Of a stretch of DNA of 64,000 nt, positions 44,916-57,005 are shown piece by piece. The translations under genes were made by a program, and so were the position numbers. Under the pieces are notes generated by a model that searched no databases, was not told the origin of the DNA, and saw nothing but the letters and a program-made list of their open reading frames with translations. This stretch comes from Bacteroidales bacterium (GTDB lineage: Bacteria; Bacteroidota; Bacteroidia; Bacteroidales; UBA932): NCBI GenBank assembly GCA_017647795.1, contig JAGCJX010000025.1, positions 62,001 to 126,000 on the forward strand. The letters are read 5' to 3'. The first letter of the stretch is position 1. The number at the start of each line of letters is the position of its first letter.

Positions 44916-45533
44916 ATGGTACAAATCTTTTATCAGCAACAAAGCCTGATCCTCTGCCATCCGACGGAACTTGAACACATTGGTCCCGATGACGTTTGTC
45001 GCTTCGGTCAGGACCTGCAGGACCTCGGCCCCCTTCCCGCCTTTTTCGAAGCACACCCGAAGATCCAGCGATTGTACATTCCCACAGAAGACCCGATCAA
45101 AACCCTTGCCGCAATAACAGCCTTGCACAAAGAAGTCCATGCGGCAGGAGGACTGGTCCAAAATCCAACCGGAGCTTATTTGATGATCTACCGGAACGGT
45201 TGTTGGGACTTGCCCAAAGGCAAACACGAAGCCGGCGAAAGCATCGAAGAAACCGCCGTACGGGAAGTTGAAGAAGAATGCGGCCTGACACAGGTTCAAC
45301 GCAAGGAAAAAATTTGCACCACCTACCACACCTACGAAATGTTTGGAGAAACCTGTCTGAAAGCCACACATTGGTATGCCATGGACTATACCGGCCAAGA
45401 AGAACCTCAGCCTCAGACCGAGGAAGGCATCACCCACATCGAGTGGGTACACGAAGCTGCATTGGCAGAACGACTAACGAACACCTACCCGTCCATTCGG
45501 GAAGTCTTTGTACAAGCGGGACTGGTGCAGTAA
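44916..45533 (+). CDS. NUDIX hydrolase
   Basis: 205 residues. The Nudix box is GKHEAGESIEETAVREVEEECGL in one stretch (G-x5-E-x7-REVxEEC-G), around residues 110-132, and should bind Mg2+ and hydrolyse a nucleoside diphosphate derivative. The first ~85 residues form a separate N-terminal domain (ILCHPTELEHIGPDDVCRF) without a motif I know. Substrate unknown. It ends 4 bp from the convergent lolA-like stop. Confidence 0.85.
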   Translation: MVQIFYQQQSLILCHPTELEHIGPDDVCRFGQDLQDLGPLPAFFEAHPKIQRLYIPTEDPIKTLAAITALHKEVHAAGGLVQNPTGAYLMIYRNGCWDLPKGKHEAGESIEETAVREVEEECGLTQVQRKEKICTTYHTYEMFGETCLKATHWYAMDYTGQEEPQPQTEEGITHIEWVHEAALAERLTNTYPSIREVFVQAGLVQ

Positions 45534-45537
45534 CTCC

Positions 45538-46197
45538 TTACCGCAGGTCCACCACCTCCATTTCTTCCAGCTGGGCAGGAGCCGGAGAGAAATAGGTCGC
45601 AGCAACTTCGGCACGCTCACGCAAACCCAAGATTTGGATCTGGTAAGACTCGCGTTCCCGGACGCAATTCAAGTAGCGCAGACGATCGGCTTGAGGGCCC
45701 AAAGCCACCTCAACCACCCAAGGCTCCTCTCCCTGCACAGAATAGGAGGTCAACAGCACCACCTGCACTCGTTCCCCCTGGTAAGTCCGGACCACAGGCT
45801 CGGACACCGCAAATAGATCCAAGGCTTCTTCCTGCAAAATTGCCAAAGGGTTTTCCAAGAAATTATCGTAACTATCAACCCGTTCACTGACCGTAATTTC
45901 ACCCGCAGTCGGATCCAACAACCACACAGCTGCCGAATCGGCATAAAAAGTAAAATAATCTCCCTCCAGTCGGTAGCACTCCCCTTGCAGGGTGAGGGTC
46001 GCCTCGTCGTTAAAGAACTCGATCTTATTGTCCCGCTGCGCCAGGATGTGCAACTCGATTTCCCAGGCCTTTCCCCCGAGAAGACGGTTCCGCAATCCAG
46101 CCAGAAGTTCTGTCCCCGATTGGGCGGACAAAGGCTGTAGCGAAGCCAGGACCAAAGTCCATAAACAAAGTACCCGTAGTTTCATCCGCTTATCCAT
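45538..46197 (-). CDS. LolA-like outer-membrane lipoprotein carrier protein
   Basis: 219 residues from ATG 46197, which overlaps the ftsK stop by 8 nt (ATGGATAA); ATG 46185 is the other option. Signal peptide ends near LSAQ. IELHILAQRDNKIEFFNDEATLTLQGECYRLEGDYFTFYADSAAVWLLDPT (in pieces) and SYDNFLENPLAILQ match the Bacteroidota LolA-like family placed after ftsK. It would shuttle lipoproteins or lipids across the periplasm. Confidence 0.82.
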   Translation of the reverse strand: MDKRMKLRVLCLWTLVLASLQPLSAQSGTELLAGLRNRLLGGKAWEIELHILAQRDNKIEFFNDEATLTLQGECYRLEGDYFTFYADSAAVWLLDPTAGEITVSERVDSYDNFLENPLAILQEEALDLFAVSEPVVRTYQGERVQVVLLTSYSVQGEEPWVVEVALGPQADRLRYLNCVRERESYQIQILGLRERAEVAATYFSPAPAQLEEMEVVDLR

Positions 46198-48700
46198 TGA
46201 GACCTGACAAAATCGTTTCCAAAGCATCCAGGTTGCTCACCCGCACCTGACGGGGCTTGCTTCCCTCCGAAGGACCGACAATGCCCAATTCTTCCAATTG
46301 ATCCATGATCCGGGCACAACGGGGATAACCCCAACTCATTTTGCGTTGCAACAAAGAGGCAGAACCCTGCTGTTCGCGAACAATCAGGCGGGCAGCTTCC
46401 TTGATTTGCGGATCATAACCTTGTGCATCTCCCTCGGTCTTCATCGGCAAACTGCCACCCCCATCTTCGGGCACATACTCCGGCAAAAGGAAGGGTCCTC
46501 CAAAACCAGGCTGACGACTGATGAACTGGGTCAAACGTTCCACCTCCGGTGTATCGATGAAGGCACATTGTACACGGGTCAGATCACTACCGGTGTAGAA
46601 CAACATATCGCCTCGACCAATGAGCTGGTTGGCTCCAGTTTGGTCCAAAATGGTCTTGGAATCCACCCCAGAAATCACGCGGAATGCAATCCGCGCCGGG
46701 AAGTTGGCTTTGATGGTACCGGTGATGATGTTGGTGGTCGGACGTTGGGTCGCAATCACCAGGTGAATACCAATCGCCCGAGCCAACTGTGCCAGACGGG
46801 CAATAGGTTCCTCGATCTCACGGCCTGCCGTCATCAACAAGTCCGCGAACTCATCAATGATGACCACAATGTAAGGCATGTATTCGTGTCCCTTGTACGG
46901 ATTCAAACGACGGGACAGGAATTTTTCGTTGTACTCCCGAACGTTGCGTACGCTGGCCGCCTTCAACAAATCATAGCGGTGGTCCATCAATTTACACAAC
47001 GAGCGCAGGGTATATATCACTTTCTGGGTATCAGTAATGATGGCCTCATCAGCATCCGGCAATTTAGCCAGGTAATGTTTTTCCAAGGGCTCGTACAACG
47101 ACAATTCCACCTTCTTCGGATCCACCAGCACAAACTTCATTTCCGAAGGATGCTTGCGGTACAACAAGGATGCAATGATGGCATTCAAACCGACAGACTT
47201 ACCTTGACCGGTAGCCCCTGCCACCAGCAAGTGCGGCATCTTCGCCAAGTCAAACGAAAGGGCTTCGTTGGAAATGGTCCGTCCCAACACCACCGGCAAT
47301 TCGTACTTGGCACTTTGGAAACGAGGATCCTCCAACACCGAGCGCATGGATACGATGCTCGGCTTTTCGTTGGCTACCTCGATTCCGATTGCGTTGGTAC
47401 CCACCAGGGTTACAACACGCACTCCGCGCGCAGCCAAAGACAGAGCAATGTCTTCCTCCAATCGCTTGATTTGCGATACCCGAACACCCGGAGCCGGCAC
47501 AATCTCATACAAGGTCACGGTCGGCCCGATGCGTGCTGAAATTTTCGCAATCTCAATCTTATAGTTTTTCAGCGTTGTTACGATCTTGCGGTTGTTCATC
47601 TCCAACTCCATTTTGGACACACGGGAAATCTGATCCCGGTATTCCTCCAACAGATCCGTGGTCGGAGACTGGAAGTTGGACAGACTCAAGCGAGGATCGT
47701 AACGCATCCGCCACTGGTCATCGGTCAAGGTCACCGAATAATCATCCCCCGAAATCACATCAATGGGAGGAATTTCCGGAGCCTCCGGTTCTTCCGGTAC
47801 TGCGGGAGTCAACGGCACCTCCGGTTCCTGCGGTTCTTGGGGTTCCACTGGAGTCTCAGGTTCCTCATCCGGCAAATCGATCACCACAAATTCAGGACCT
47901 TCCGAGGCATCATCTCCATCGGTATCCGAAACGTCATCGCCATCCATATCCGAAGCATCCCCTGCTCCTTCCTCATCTTCTCCTGCATCGTCGGTTTCCT
48001 CCTCGCCGTTTTCACCAGCATCATCGGTATCCTCTGCCGGATCATCCTCTGTCGGATCATCCTCAATCCAGCCACCGGCCTTAGCATCGGGTTCACCGGC
48101 CTCTTCCTTGGGCTGTTCAAACCAAACAATGAGACGATCAATGATGCGCGGGTTCAACAGGAAAATCCAACCCGCCATACAAACCAGAAGAATCAGACCC
48201 GTACCCCACTCTCCAAGGGTCGCACAAGCCCAAGCATTCACTGCGTGACCATACGAACCACCGGCACCACTCATCAGCCATTCAGAAGCCGGGAAGAAAT
48301 GAAAAATAAACGCAAAGGTCAACGACACCAAAATACAGCCGTACAAGGAAACCAGGAACAGACGCAAAATCTTCACCTTCCGAATCCGGAACAATACAGC
48401 CGAAACAATGCCCAAGAAAATAGGAATCAGAAAGGCCCCGAAACCGAACAAGTCCGATACCAGGAACTTTCCACAGCGGAAACCCAACTTTCCCCCTTCG
48501 TTCTCCGCCAACACCGAAGCATCCATCCATTCCGGATTGGACAGCAGACTTTGATCATCCCCCCAGGTAAAGAGGTATGAGGCCATCGAAATAAAGAGAT
48601 ACAAAGCAAACGCTCCGGTCACGAGGGCGTAACCAAAGCGTGCGTATTTTGTTTTGTACCAAGGGGTCGGCCGATTCGCCGGCTTTGCACGTTTCTTCAT
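46190..48700 (-). CDS. ftsK: DNA translocase FtsK/SpoIIIE
   Basis: 836 residues. Four N-terminal membrane helices (~20-185), a linker of ~130 residues rich in Asp/Glu (~205-265) and Pro/Glu (~275-310), then the motor: alpha domain, RecA-like beta domain with Walker A VAGATGQGKSVGLN and Walker B YIVVIIDEFADLLM, and a C-terminal gamma winged helix (RLIVREQQGSASLLQRKMSWGYPRCARIMDQLE). It pumps chromosome dimers and termini through the septum. The gene is 3 bp after the DUF4290 gene and overlaps lolA. Confidence 0.96.
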   Translation of the reverse strand: MKKRAKPANRPTPWYKTKYARFGYALVTGAFALYLFISMASYLFTWGDDQSLLSNPEWMDASVLAENEGGKLGFRCGKFLVSDLFGFGAFLIPIFLGIVSAVLFRIRKVKILRLFLVSLYGCILVSLTFAFIFHFFPASEWLMSGAGGSYGHAVNAWACATLGEWGTGLILLVCMAGWIFLLNPRIIDRLIVWFEQPKEEAGEPDAKAGGWIEDDPTEDDPAEDTDDAGENGEEETDDAGEDEEGAGDASDMDGDDVSDTDGDDASEGPEFVVIDLPDEEPETPVEPQEPQEPEVPLTPAVPEEPEAPEIPPIDVISGDDYSVTLTDDQWRMRYDPRLSLSNFQSPTTDLLEEYRDQISRVSKMELEMNNRKIVTTLKNYKIEIAKISARIGPTVTLYEIVPAPGVRVSQIKRLEEDIALSLAARGVRVVTLVGTNAIGIEVANEKPSIVSMRSVLEDPRFQSAKYELPVVLGRTISNEALSFDLAKMPHLLVAGATGQGKSVGLNAIIASLLYRKHPSEMKFVLVDPKKVELSLYEPLEKHYLAKLPDADEAIITDTQKVIYTLRSLCKLMDHRYDLLKAASVRNVREYNEKFLSRRLNPYKGHEYMPYIVVIIDEFADLLMTAGREIEEPIARLAQLARAIGIHLVIATQRPTTNIITGTIKANFPARIAFRVISGVDSKTILDQTGANQLIGRGDMLFYTGSDLTRVQCAFIDTPEVERLTQFISRQPGFGGPFLLPEYVPEDGGGSLPMKTEGDAQGYDPQIKEAARLIVREQQGSASLLQRKMSWGYPRCARIMDQLEELGIVGPSEGSKPRQVRVSNLDALETILSGLNG

Positions 48701-48703
48701 CGT

Positions 48704-49396
48704 CTATTTATTTGGTTTCCAACGTTTCTTGTTGTTCTTTGCTGATTTGTTATTCTGCTGGTTGCCCTTTTTGTTCCGATTGTTCTGGTTGTTCTTCTTG
48801 GCAACCGCCTCTCCGGTATTCAACATCAGTGTCGGCTTGTTGAAGGTTTCCTTGTCCGAAATCTGGTTCAGACGCAGGTCTTCAGGAATTTGGATTTTTC
48901 CATCCGACATCCGAACGATGTCCCTGAAAATCAACTCATCCGAGACCGTATCCTTGTTCCAGATCAAGTATTGTTGACGCATGTAGTGTGCCAACGAACG
49001 CACCTTTGCAGTCTTCTCCTCGCCGTCTTCCTGTGCCGCAATCGCAGTGATCATGTTCTGGATGTTGCGACCGTAGTGCATCTCCTTCAAGGGCTCGTTT
49101 TGGAGAGGCAGGGGTTGCGGCTTGCGCTGCAGCACCTCGCGGGTCGGCAAAGGATAGGGAGAGTCGATGTCCAGCTGGAAGTCACTGATGATTTGGACGT
49201 GGTCCCATAACTTATGCTTAAAGTCACTCAAATCACGCAGTTGCGGGTTGAGAATACCCATCACGGAAACAACCGCACGAATCTGTTCGTTGCGTTTTTC
49301 TTTGTCCGGAATCTGCATCACTTGTTCAATCATCCGCTGCACGTTTCTGCCATACTCCGGCATCAGCAATTTTTTTCGTTGGGTATTGTAGTCCAT
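48704..49396 (-). CDS. DUF4290 family protein
   Basis: 230 residues from ATG 49396. The N-terminal core MDYNTQRKKLLMPEYGRNVQRMIEQ and MKEMHYGRNIQNMI-like repeat (LKEMHYGRNIQNMITAI) are the DUF4290 hallmarks; the C-terminus is low-complexity Asn/Lys (KKNNQNNRNKKGNQQNNK), a nucleic-acid-binding-like tail. Role unknown. First gene of DUF4290-ftsK-lolA. Confidence 0.85.
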   Translation of the reverse strand: MDYNTQRKKLLMPEYGRNVQRMIEQVMQIPDKEKRNEQIRAVVSVMGILNPQLRDLSDFKHKLWDHVQIISDFQLDIDSPYPLPTREVLQRKPQPLPLQNEPLKEMHYGRNIQNMITAIAAQEDGEEKTAKVRSLAHYMRQQYLIWNKDTVSDELIFRDIVRMSDGKIQIPEDLRLNQISDKETFNKPTLMLNTGEAVAKKNNQNNRNKKGNQQNNKSAKNNKKRWKPNK

Positions 49397-49464
49397 TGTC
49401 AATAAAAATTTGCACAAAGATAACGAAAATAGAGGTACATTTGCGAAAAGATTTGTCGAGATTT

Positions 49465-50325
49465 ATGGGAAAAATTTGGGTAACTGGTGGCAACGGACAA
49501 TTGGGTTTGCAGCTCCGTGCCATGACCGCCGGGAACAAAGACTGGCTTTTTACCGACTTGCCGGAAATTGACATCTGCGATGCGGCTGCCTGCCGCGCAT
49601 GGGTAACCGAGCAAAGGATCCGAACCATCGTTCATTGTGCTGCCTATACAGCCGTGGATCGGGCTGAATCTGAGCCAGAAACAGTCTACCGTGTCAACAC
49701 ACAGGCCACCCTCCAACTGGCCCGAATCGCCCTGGAAAACCAGGCCAACCTGGTCTTCATCTCCACCGATTATGTCTTTGAGGGCAACCTGAACAGACCT
49801 TGTTTGGAGTCCGATCCCTGTGCCCCGCTATCGGTGTATGGACGCAGCAAACGGGAAGCAGAAACCGGAATCCAGCAAATCGGCGTCCGGGGCATCACCC
49901 TCCGCACCTCCTGGCTGTACTCTGCTTATGGCAACAACTTTGTCAAAACGATGTTACGCCTGGCGGATGAACGGCCGGCCCTGCAAGTTGTCAGCGACCA
50001 GATTGGTTCTCCCACCCACGCCAAAGACCTGGCTCAGGCCATTATCGACATTCTTCCCCAACTCGACACCAAGCCGTTTTTCGGCGAGATCTTCCACTTC
50101 TCCAACGAAGGAACCTGCTCGTGGTACGACTTGGCCAAAGCCACGCTTGAACTGGCCGGCAAGACCTGCCCGGTTCACCCCATCACAACGGCACAATACC
50201 CCACCGCCGCAGCGCGCCCGATGCACTCCGTACTGAGCAAAGAAAAAATCAGAAAAACCTTTGGGGTGAAGACCCCTCAATGGCAAGAGAGCCTAGCGGA
50301 GCTCCTGCAAACACTCGCGCAATAA
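49465..50325 (+). CDS. rmlD: dTDP-4-dehydrorhamnose reductase
   Basis: 286 residues from ATG 49465. Extended SDR fold: WVTGGNGQLGLQL binds NADPH, ISTDYVFEG and VYGRSKREAE supply the YxxxK catalytic pair, and TSWLYSAYGNNFVKTM is family-typical. It makes dTDP-L-rhamnose for surface polysaccharide. Its last 33 bp overlap the 3' end of the opposing rmlC gene. Confidence 0.93.
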   Translation: MGKIWVTGGNGQLGLQLRAMTAGNKDWLFTDLPEIDICDAAACRAWVTEQRIRTIVHCAAYTAVDRAESEPETVYRVNTQATLQLARIALENQANLVFISTDYVFEGNLNRPCLESDPCAPLSVYGRSKREAETGIQQIGVRGITLRTSWLYSAYGNNFVKTMLRLADERPALQVVSDQIGSPTHAKDLAQAIIDILPQLDTKPFFGEIFHFSNEGTCSWYDLAKATLELAGKTCPVHPITTAQYPTAAARPMHSVLSKEKIRKTFGVKTPQWQESLAELLQTLAQ

Positions 50326-50850
50326 CGGCGCCCGTTTGTCTTTCTCAGACAACAACGGTTCAATTCCGTCCAAAGCCCAATCAATGGCCAGATCCGGATC
50401 GTCCCAACGCACCGACCCTTCGGCAGAAGGATCGTAAAATGCATCGCACTTGTATTGGAAAATGGTTCCCTCTTCCAGGACGAGGAACCCGTGTGCAAAC
50501 CCCTTGGGAATAAATAAACTACGTTTGTTTTCTCCGGTAAGAATCACCGATACCGAACGGCCGAATGTCGGAGAATCCGGACGCAGATCCACGGCCACAT
50601 CCTGAACAGCCCCACGCACGACACGCACCAACTTGGCCTGCGCCGATGCTCCCTTCTGAAAATGCAAACCACGCAACACGCCTTTGCCGGAGAACGACTC
50701 ATTGTCCTGCACAAAGCGCACCCCGGTCAAACCGGTCTGCTGCTCAAAATCGCGTTGCGAAAAACTCTCAAAAAAATAACCCCGAGAATCTCCAAAAACC
50801 TTGGGTTCCACAATCAGGACGCCGTCCAATTCTGTCTTGACAATTTGCAT
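50293..50850 (-). CDS. rmlC: dTDP-4-dehydrorhamnose 3,5-epimerase
   Basis: 185 residues from ATG 50850 (the frame extends to 51006 but with unlike sequence reaching into the beta-galactosidase gene). Cupin fold: GDSRGYFFESF, GVLRGLHFQKGASAQAKLVRVVRG with the catalytic His, and IPKGFAHGFLVLEE. It precedes RmlD in dTDP-rhamnose synthesis, yet faces it in the opposite direction; rmlA and rmlB are not in the window. Confidence 0.94.
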   Translation of the reverse strand: MQIVKTELDGVLIVEPKVFGDSRGYFFESFSQRDFEQQTGLTGVRFVQDNESFSGKGVLRGLHFQKGASAQAKLVRVVRGAVQDVAVDLRPDSPTFGRSVSVILTGENKRSLFIPKGFAHGFLVLEEGTIFQYKCDAFYDPSAEGSVRWDDPDLAIDWALDGIEPLLSEKDKRAPLLRECLQELR

Positions 50851-50873
50851 ATTTTTTCGGCTTAAATTCAAAC

Positions 50874-50905
50874 TTTGCAAAAGTAAGCATATTTCGTTAC
50901 ATTTG
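50874..50905 (+). promoter_or_regulatory. promoter of beta-galactosidase gene
   Basis: TTTG (50874-50877), a 20-nt spacer and TACATTTG (50898-50905), 33 nt before the ATG. Confidence 0.8.
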
Positions 50906-50926
50906 TGGGATTGAAAACGCAAATAA

Positions 50927-54046
<3,120 letters not shown>

Positions 54047-54102
54047 CCCCACCCTGTAACAAAAACCGAAAAGCTGCATTATCAACCGAAAATTTTACGA
54101 CT

Positions 54103-55299
54103 ATGAAAAAGATATGGATTCTTCTGATCGGCTGCCTCCTCTGCACCAGCCTGACCGGTCAAAACATCAACGACTTCCGCAAACAACGGGAACAAGAACA
54201 AAAACAATTCCGCCAACAGGAAGATAATTTCAAAAAACAACGCGAGGAAGAATACAAACAGTTCAAAGCAGCTTATGAAGCTGAATTTGAACGCTATAAA
54301 AAGAATTACCTAGCTTACCTCAACGGCGAAAAAAGCGTCCTGGAGCTGATGGCCTCTGACGACAACCTCAAAATCACTCCCCTCCCGAAGGACCAACGTC
54401 CCAAAGCTGTAGTCAGCTCTGTCAAAGACGAGAAAAAAGCCCTTGACAACGAAATCAAGTTCATCACCCGCAGCAAACCCGAAGACCTGCTTGGAGACTT
54501 GTCCAAATCCAAGGATCCCCTCCAACAAGTCAAAGACGGTGTGGAGCAATTGAAGAAATGGAACGAAGATATGGAGAAAGACGGCAGCAAATTACAAGTG
54601 CTGACACCGGCTACAGAACCCATCAAAGAAGAGCCTAAGAAAGAAACACCCAAGGCGGAACCGAAAAAGGAAACCGTAAAGAAAGAAGAGTCTAAGAAGG
54701 AAACTCCCAAGGCGGAACCGAAAAAGGACACCGTAAAGAAAGAAGAGCCTAAGAAGGAAACTCCCAAGGCGGAACCGAAAAAGGACACCGTAAAGAAAGA
54801 AGAGCCTAAGAAGGAAACTCCCAAAGCGGAACCCAAGAAGGAAACCGTAAAGAAAGAAGAGCCTAAGAAGGAGACTCCCAAAGCGGAACCGAAGAAGGAA
54901 ACAACCAGTATTTCCATTCCAGAAGGAAAGCCGACCGCTTATACCCGTTTGTCCTCAAAATTTGGTCCCCGGATTCACCCGATTACCAAAAAACAAAGTA
55001 CACACAAAGGCGTTGACTTGGCAGCTCCCAAAATGACCCCGATTTACGCAACGGCTGACGGTACCGTTACCTTCTCTGGCACCCAAGGCGGTTATGGCAA
55101 CTTCATCAAGATCAACCACCAAAACGGTTACAAAACAGCCTACGCCCACATGGAAAAACTCGTAGCCAAGAAGAACGAAAAGGTGAAAAAAGGTGACTTG
55201 ATCGGTTATGTCGGATCCACCGGTCAAAGTACCGGCAACCACTTGCACTACGAAGTGTACTTCGAAGACAAATTGATCGACCCGGAAAAGACGATGTAA
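54103..55299 (+). CDS. M23 family peptidoglycan endopeptidase with coiled-coil and repeat linker
   Basis: 398 residues. Signal peptide to about LTGQ; a highly charged coiled coil (~20-75); a linker; a 19-residue Lys/Glu/Pro repeat (~179-267); then a LytM/M23 domain (~275-398) with zinc ligands in STHKGVDLAAP, and HLHYEVYF, and TAYAHMEKL. It should cut peptide cross-links of peptidoglycan, or if inactive activate amidases like EnvC, but the HxxxD and HxH motifs are intact. The coiled coil and repeat spacer would let it span the periplasm. Confidence 0.9.
   Translation: MKKIWILLIGCLLCTSLTGQNINDFRKQREQEQKQFRQQEDNFKKQREEEYKQFKAAYEAEFERYKKNYLAYLNGEKSVLELMASDDNLKITPLPKDQRPKAVVSSVKDEKKALDNEIKFITRSKPEDLLGDLSKSKDPLQQVKDGVEQLKKWNEDMEKDGSKLQVLTPATEPIKEEPKKETPKAEPKKETVKKEESKKETPKAEPKKDTVKKEEPKKETPKAEPKKDTVKKEEPKKETPKAEPKKETVKKEEPKKETPKAEPKKETTSISIPEGKPTAYTRLSSKFGPRIHPITKKQSTHKGVDLAAPKMTPIYATADGTVTFSGTQGGYGNFIKINHQNGYKTAYAHMEKLVAKKNEKVKKGDLIGYVGSTGQSTGNHLHYEVYFEDKLIDPEKTM
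54637..54903 (+). repeat. 57-bp in-frame tandem repeat in the M23 gene
   Basis: Four full units and one partial (starts at 54637, 54694, 54751, 54808, 54865), each encoding a KKETPKAEPKKETVKKEEP-like 19-mer. Units differ mainly at Glu/Asp and by synonymous changes. Copy number could vary by slippage. Confidence 0.9.
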
Positions 55300-55302
55300 T
55301 CA

Positions 55303-55331
55303 TTGTTTCCCCAATCTTTGTTGTATCTTTG
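55303..55331 (+). promoter_or_regulatory. hisS promoter
   Basis: TTG (55303-55305), an 18-nt spacer and TATCTTTG (55324-55331), 24 nt before the ATG. Confidence 0.6.
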
Positions 55332-55355
55332 TACGTTTATTAGACTTGATAGATT

Positions 55356-56744
55356 ATGGCAGTTCAAAAACCTTCCATCCCGAAAGGCACCCGGGATTTC
55401 GGTCCGGCAGAAATGGCTGGTAGAAATTACATCTTTGATACGGTTCGTTCCGTGTTCCGCAAATACGGTTATGCACCCATCGAGACTCCTTCCATGGAGA
55501 ACCTTTCTACCCTGTTGGGCAAGTACGGAGAAGAAGGGGACAAACTCTTGTTCAAGATTTTGAACTCCGGCGACGCTTTTGCCAAAGTAGATTGGGAGAA
55601 GGTCCGCACCGAGGAAGGCATCAACAGCAACGCCCTGGCCCTGCAAGTGTGCGAAAAAGGTCTGCGCTACGACTTGACCGTACCCTTTGCCCGCTACGTG
55701 GTACAACACCGCAACGAACTCGTATTCCCGTTCAAACGCTACCAGATCCAACCGGTTTGGCGTGCTGACCGCCCTCAAAAGGGCCGCTACCGCGAATTCT
55801 ACCAATGCGACGTGGACGTTATCGGCAGCCGGTCACAACTCTACGAATTGGAACTCATCCAAATCGTGGACGATGTTTTTGCAGCCTTGGGAGTACGCAT
55901 TGTCCTGAAAATCAACAACCGCAAAGTACTCTCTGGTTTGGCAGAAGTCTGTGGTCATCCGGACAAGCTCATTGACATCACCGTCGCCATTGACAAGATC
56001 GACAAGATCGGACTCGATGCTGTAAAAGCAGAACTGCTGGAGCGCGGTCTTGAACAAAAAGCCATTGATCTCATTGAACCGGTGCTCACCTTGCAAGGCA
56101 CCAACGAAGAAAAAATCGCAGCCATGCGTCCGATCCTGGCAAACTCCGAAATCGGTATGCGCGGCTTGGATGAGTTGGAAGAACTCTTCGGCTACGTAAC
56201 CGCAGCCGGCTTCCACCAAGAGATCGAGATCGACCTCTCCTTGGCCCGCGGCCTCAACTACTACACAGGGGCTATTTTCGAAGTCAAAGCCAAAGACTTC
56301 CAAATTGGCAGTATCTGTGGTGGTGGACGCTACGACGATCTCACGGGCATCTTCGGTCTGCCCGATACCTCGGGTGTCGGCATCTCGTTTGGAGCCGATC
56401 GGATCTACGACGTATTGAGCGGCTTGAACCTCTTCCCCGAAGGTGCTGTCCGCGGAACCAACATCCTCTTCGCAAACATGGACGCCGCCGGTGTCCGCTA
56501 CGCCCTGCCCATCATGCAGGAACTTCGCCAAGCAGGTCTCGCCGTAGAACTCTACCCCGAAGCCACCAAATTGAAGAAACAATTTGACTACGCGGAAAAG
56601 AAAGGCATTCGCTACCTGGTCATCGCCGGCGAAACAGAGGTTCAAAACCAAGTCTTGAATTTCAAAGACTTAAGCACTGGAAAACAAGACGTTATCGAGC
56701 GAAACAACTTGGAACAAATCCTCAAAACTGTTGCAGAAAATTAA
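55356..56744 (+). CDS. hisS: histidine-tRNA ligase
   Basis: 462 residues. Class II synthetase: motif 1 region around [25 protein letters not shown], motif 2 [26 protein letters not shown] (in part), histidine motifs [13 protein letters not shown] and GGGRYDDL, motif 3 [14 protein letters not shown]. The C-terminal anticodon-binding domain follows. Just downstream is the initiator tRNA gene with its own promoter. Confidence 0.97.
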   Translation: MAVQKPSIPKGTRDFGPAEMAGRNYIFDTVRSVFRKYGYAPIETPSMENLSTLLGKYGEEGDKLLFKILNSGDAFAKVDWEKVRTEEGINSNALALQVCEKGLRYDLTVPFARYVVQHRNELVFPFKRYQIQPVWRADRPQKGRYREFYQCDVDVIGSRSQLYELELIQIVDDVFAALGVRIVLKINNRKVLSGLAEVCGHPDKLIDITVAIDKIDKIGLDAVKAELLERGLEQKAIDLIEPVLTLQGTNEEKIAAMRPILANSEIGMRGLDELEELFGYVTAAGFHQEIEIDLSLARGLNYYTGAIFEVKAKDFQIGSICGGGRYDDLTGIFGLPDTSGVGISFGADRIYDVLSGLNLFPEGAVRGTNILFANMDAAGVRYALPIMQELRQAGLAVELYPEATKLKKQFDYAEKKGIRYLVIAGETEVQNQVLNFKDLSTGKQDVIERNNLEQILKTVAEN

Positions 56745-56770
56745 AAAGTTTCGCAGTTTTAGCAAGAAAA

Positions 56771-56802
56771 TTTGGAGATTATAAAAAAGATACATACTTT
56801 TG
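56771..56802 (+). promoter_or_regulatory. promoter of initiator tRNA
   Basis: TTTG (56771-56774), a 20-nt spacer and TACTTTTG (56795-56802); the tRNA starts 11 nt downstream. Confidence 0.8.
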
Positions 56803-56812
56803 CAATCCATAC

Positions 56813-56885
56813 CGCGGAGTAGAGCAGTTGGCAGCTCGTCGGGCTCATAACCCGGAGGCCGGAGGTTCGAGTCCTCCCTCCGCTA
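56813..56885 (+). tRNA. initiator tRNA-fMet (anticodon CAU)
   Basis: 73-nt cloverleaf with anticodon loop CTCATAA. Three initiator marks are seen: an unpaired first base pair (C1 opposite T72), three G-C pairs ending the anticodon stem (GGG/CCC), and A11-T24 in the D stem. T arm GGAGG/CCTCC encloses TTCGAGT. CCA is not encoded. Confidence 0.95.
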
Positions 56886-56890
56886 CTAAC

Positions 56891-56922
56891 AAAAGCAGAA
56901 ATCGAAAGGTTTCTGCTTTTTT
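56891..56922 (+). terminator. initiator tRNA terminator
   Basis: AAAAGCAGAAA pairs with TTTCTGCTTTT across an 8-nt loop, ending in T6. Confidence 0.85.
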
Positions 56923-56948
56923 GTTTTGGGAGTTTCCTGAATTTCCAT

Positions 56949-56984
56949 AAAAAAACCAACTCCACACAGCCGTGTGAAGTTGGT
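56949..56984 (-). terminator. terminator of the rlmN-to-fumarase run
   Basis: On the minus strand a 13-bp stem with one mismatch (ACCAACTTCACAC with GTGTGGAGTTGGT) is followed by T7; it lies 22 nt after the fumarase stop. Confidence 0.85.
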
Positions 56985-57005
56985 CATTCTTTACAAGGGC
57001 AGAGC

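Noticed and set aside
54637..54903. Regular repeat as CRISPR array
   Set aside because: It is in frame inside a coding sequence, without unique spacers; no cas genes are in the window.
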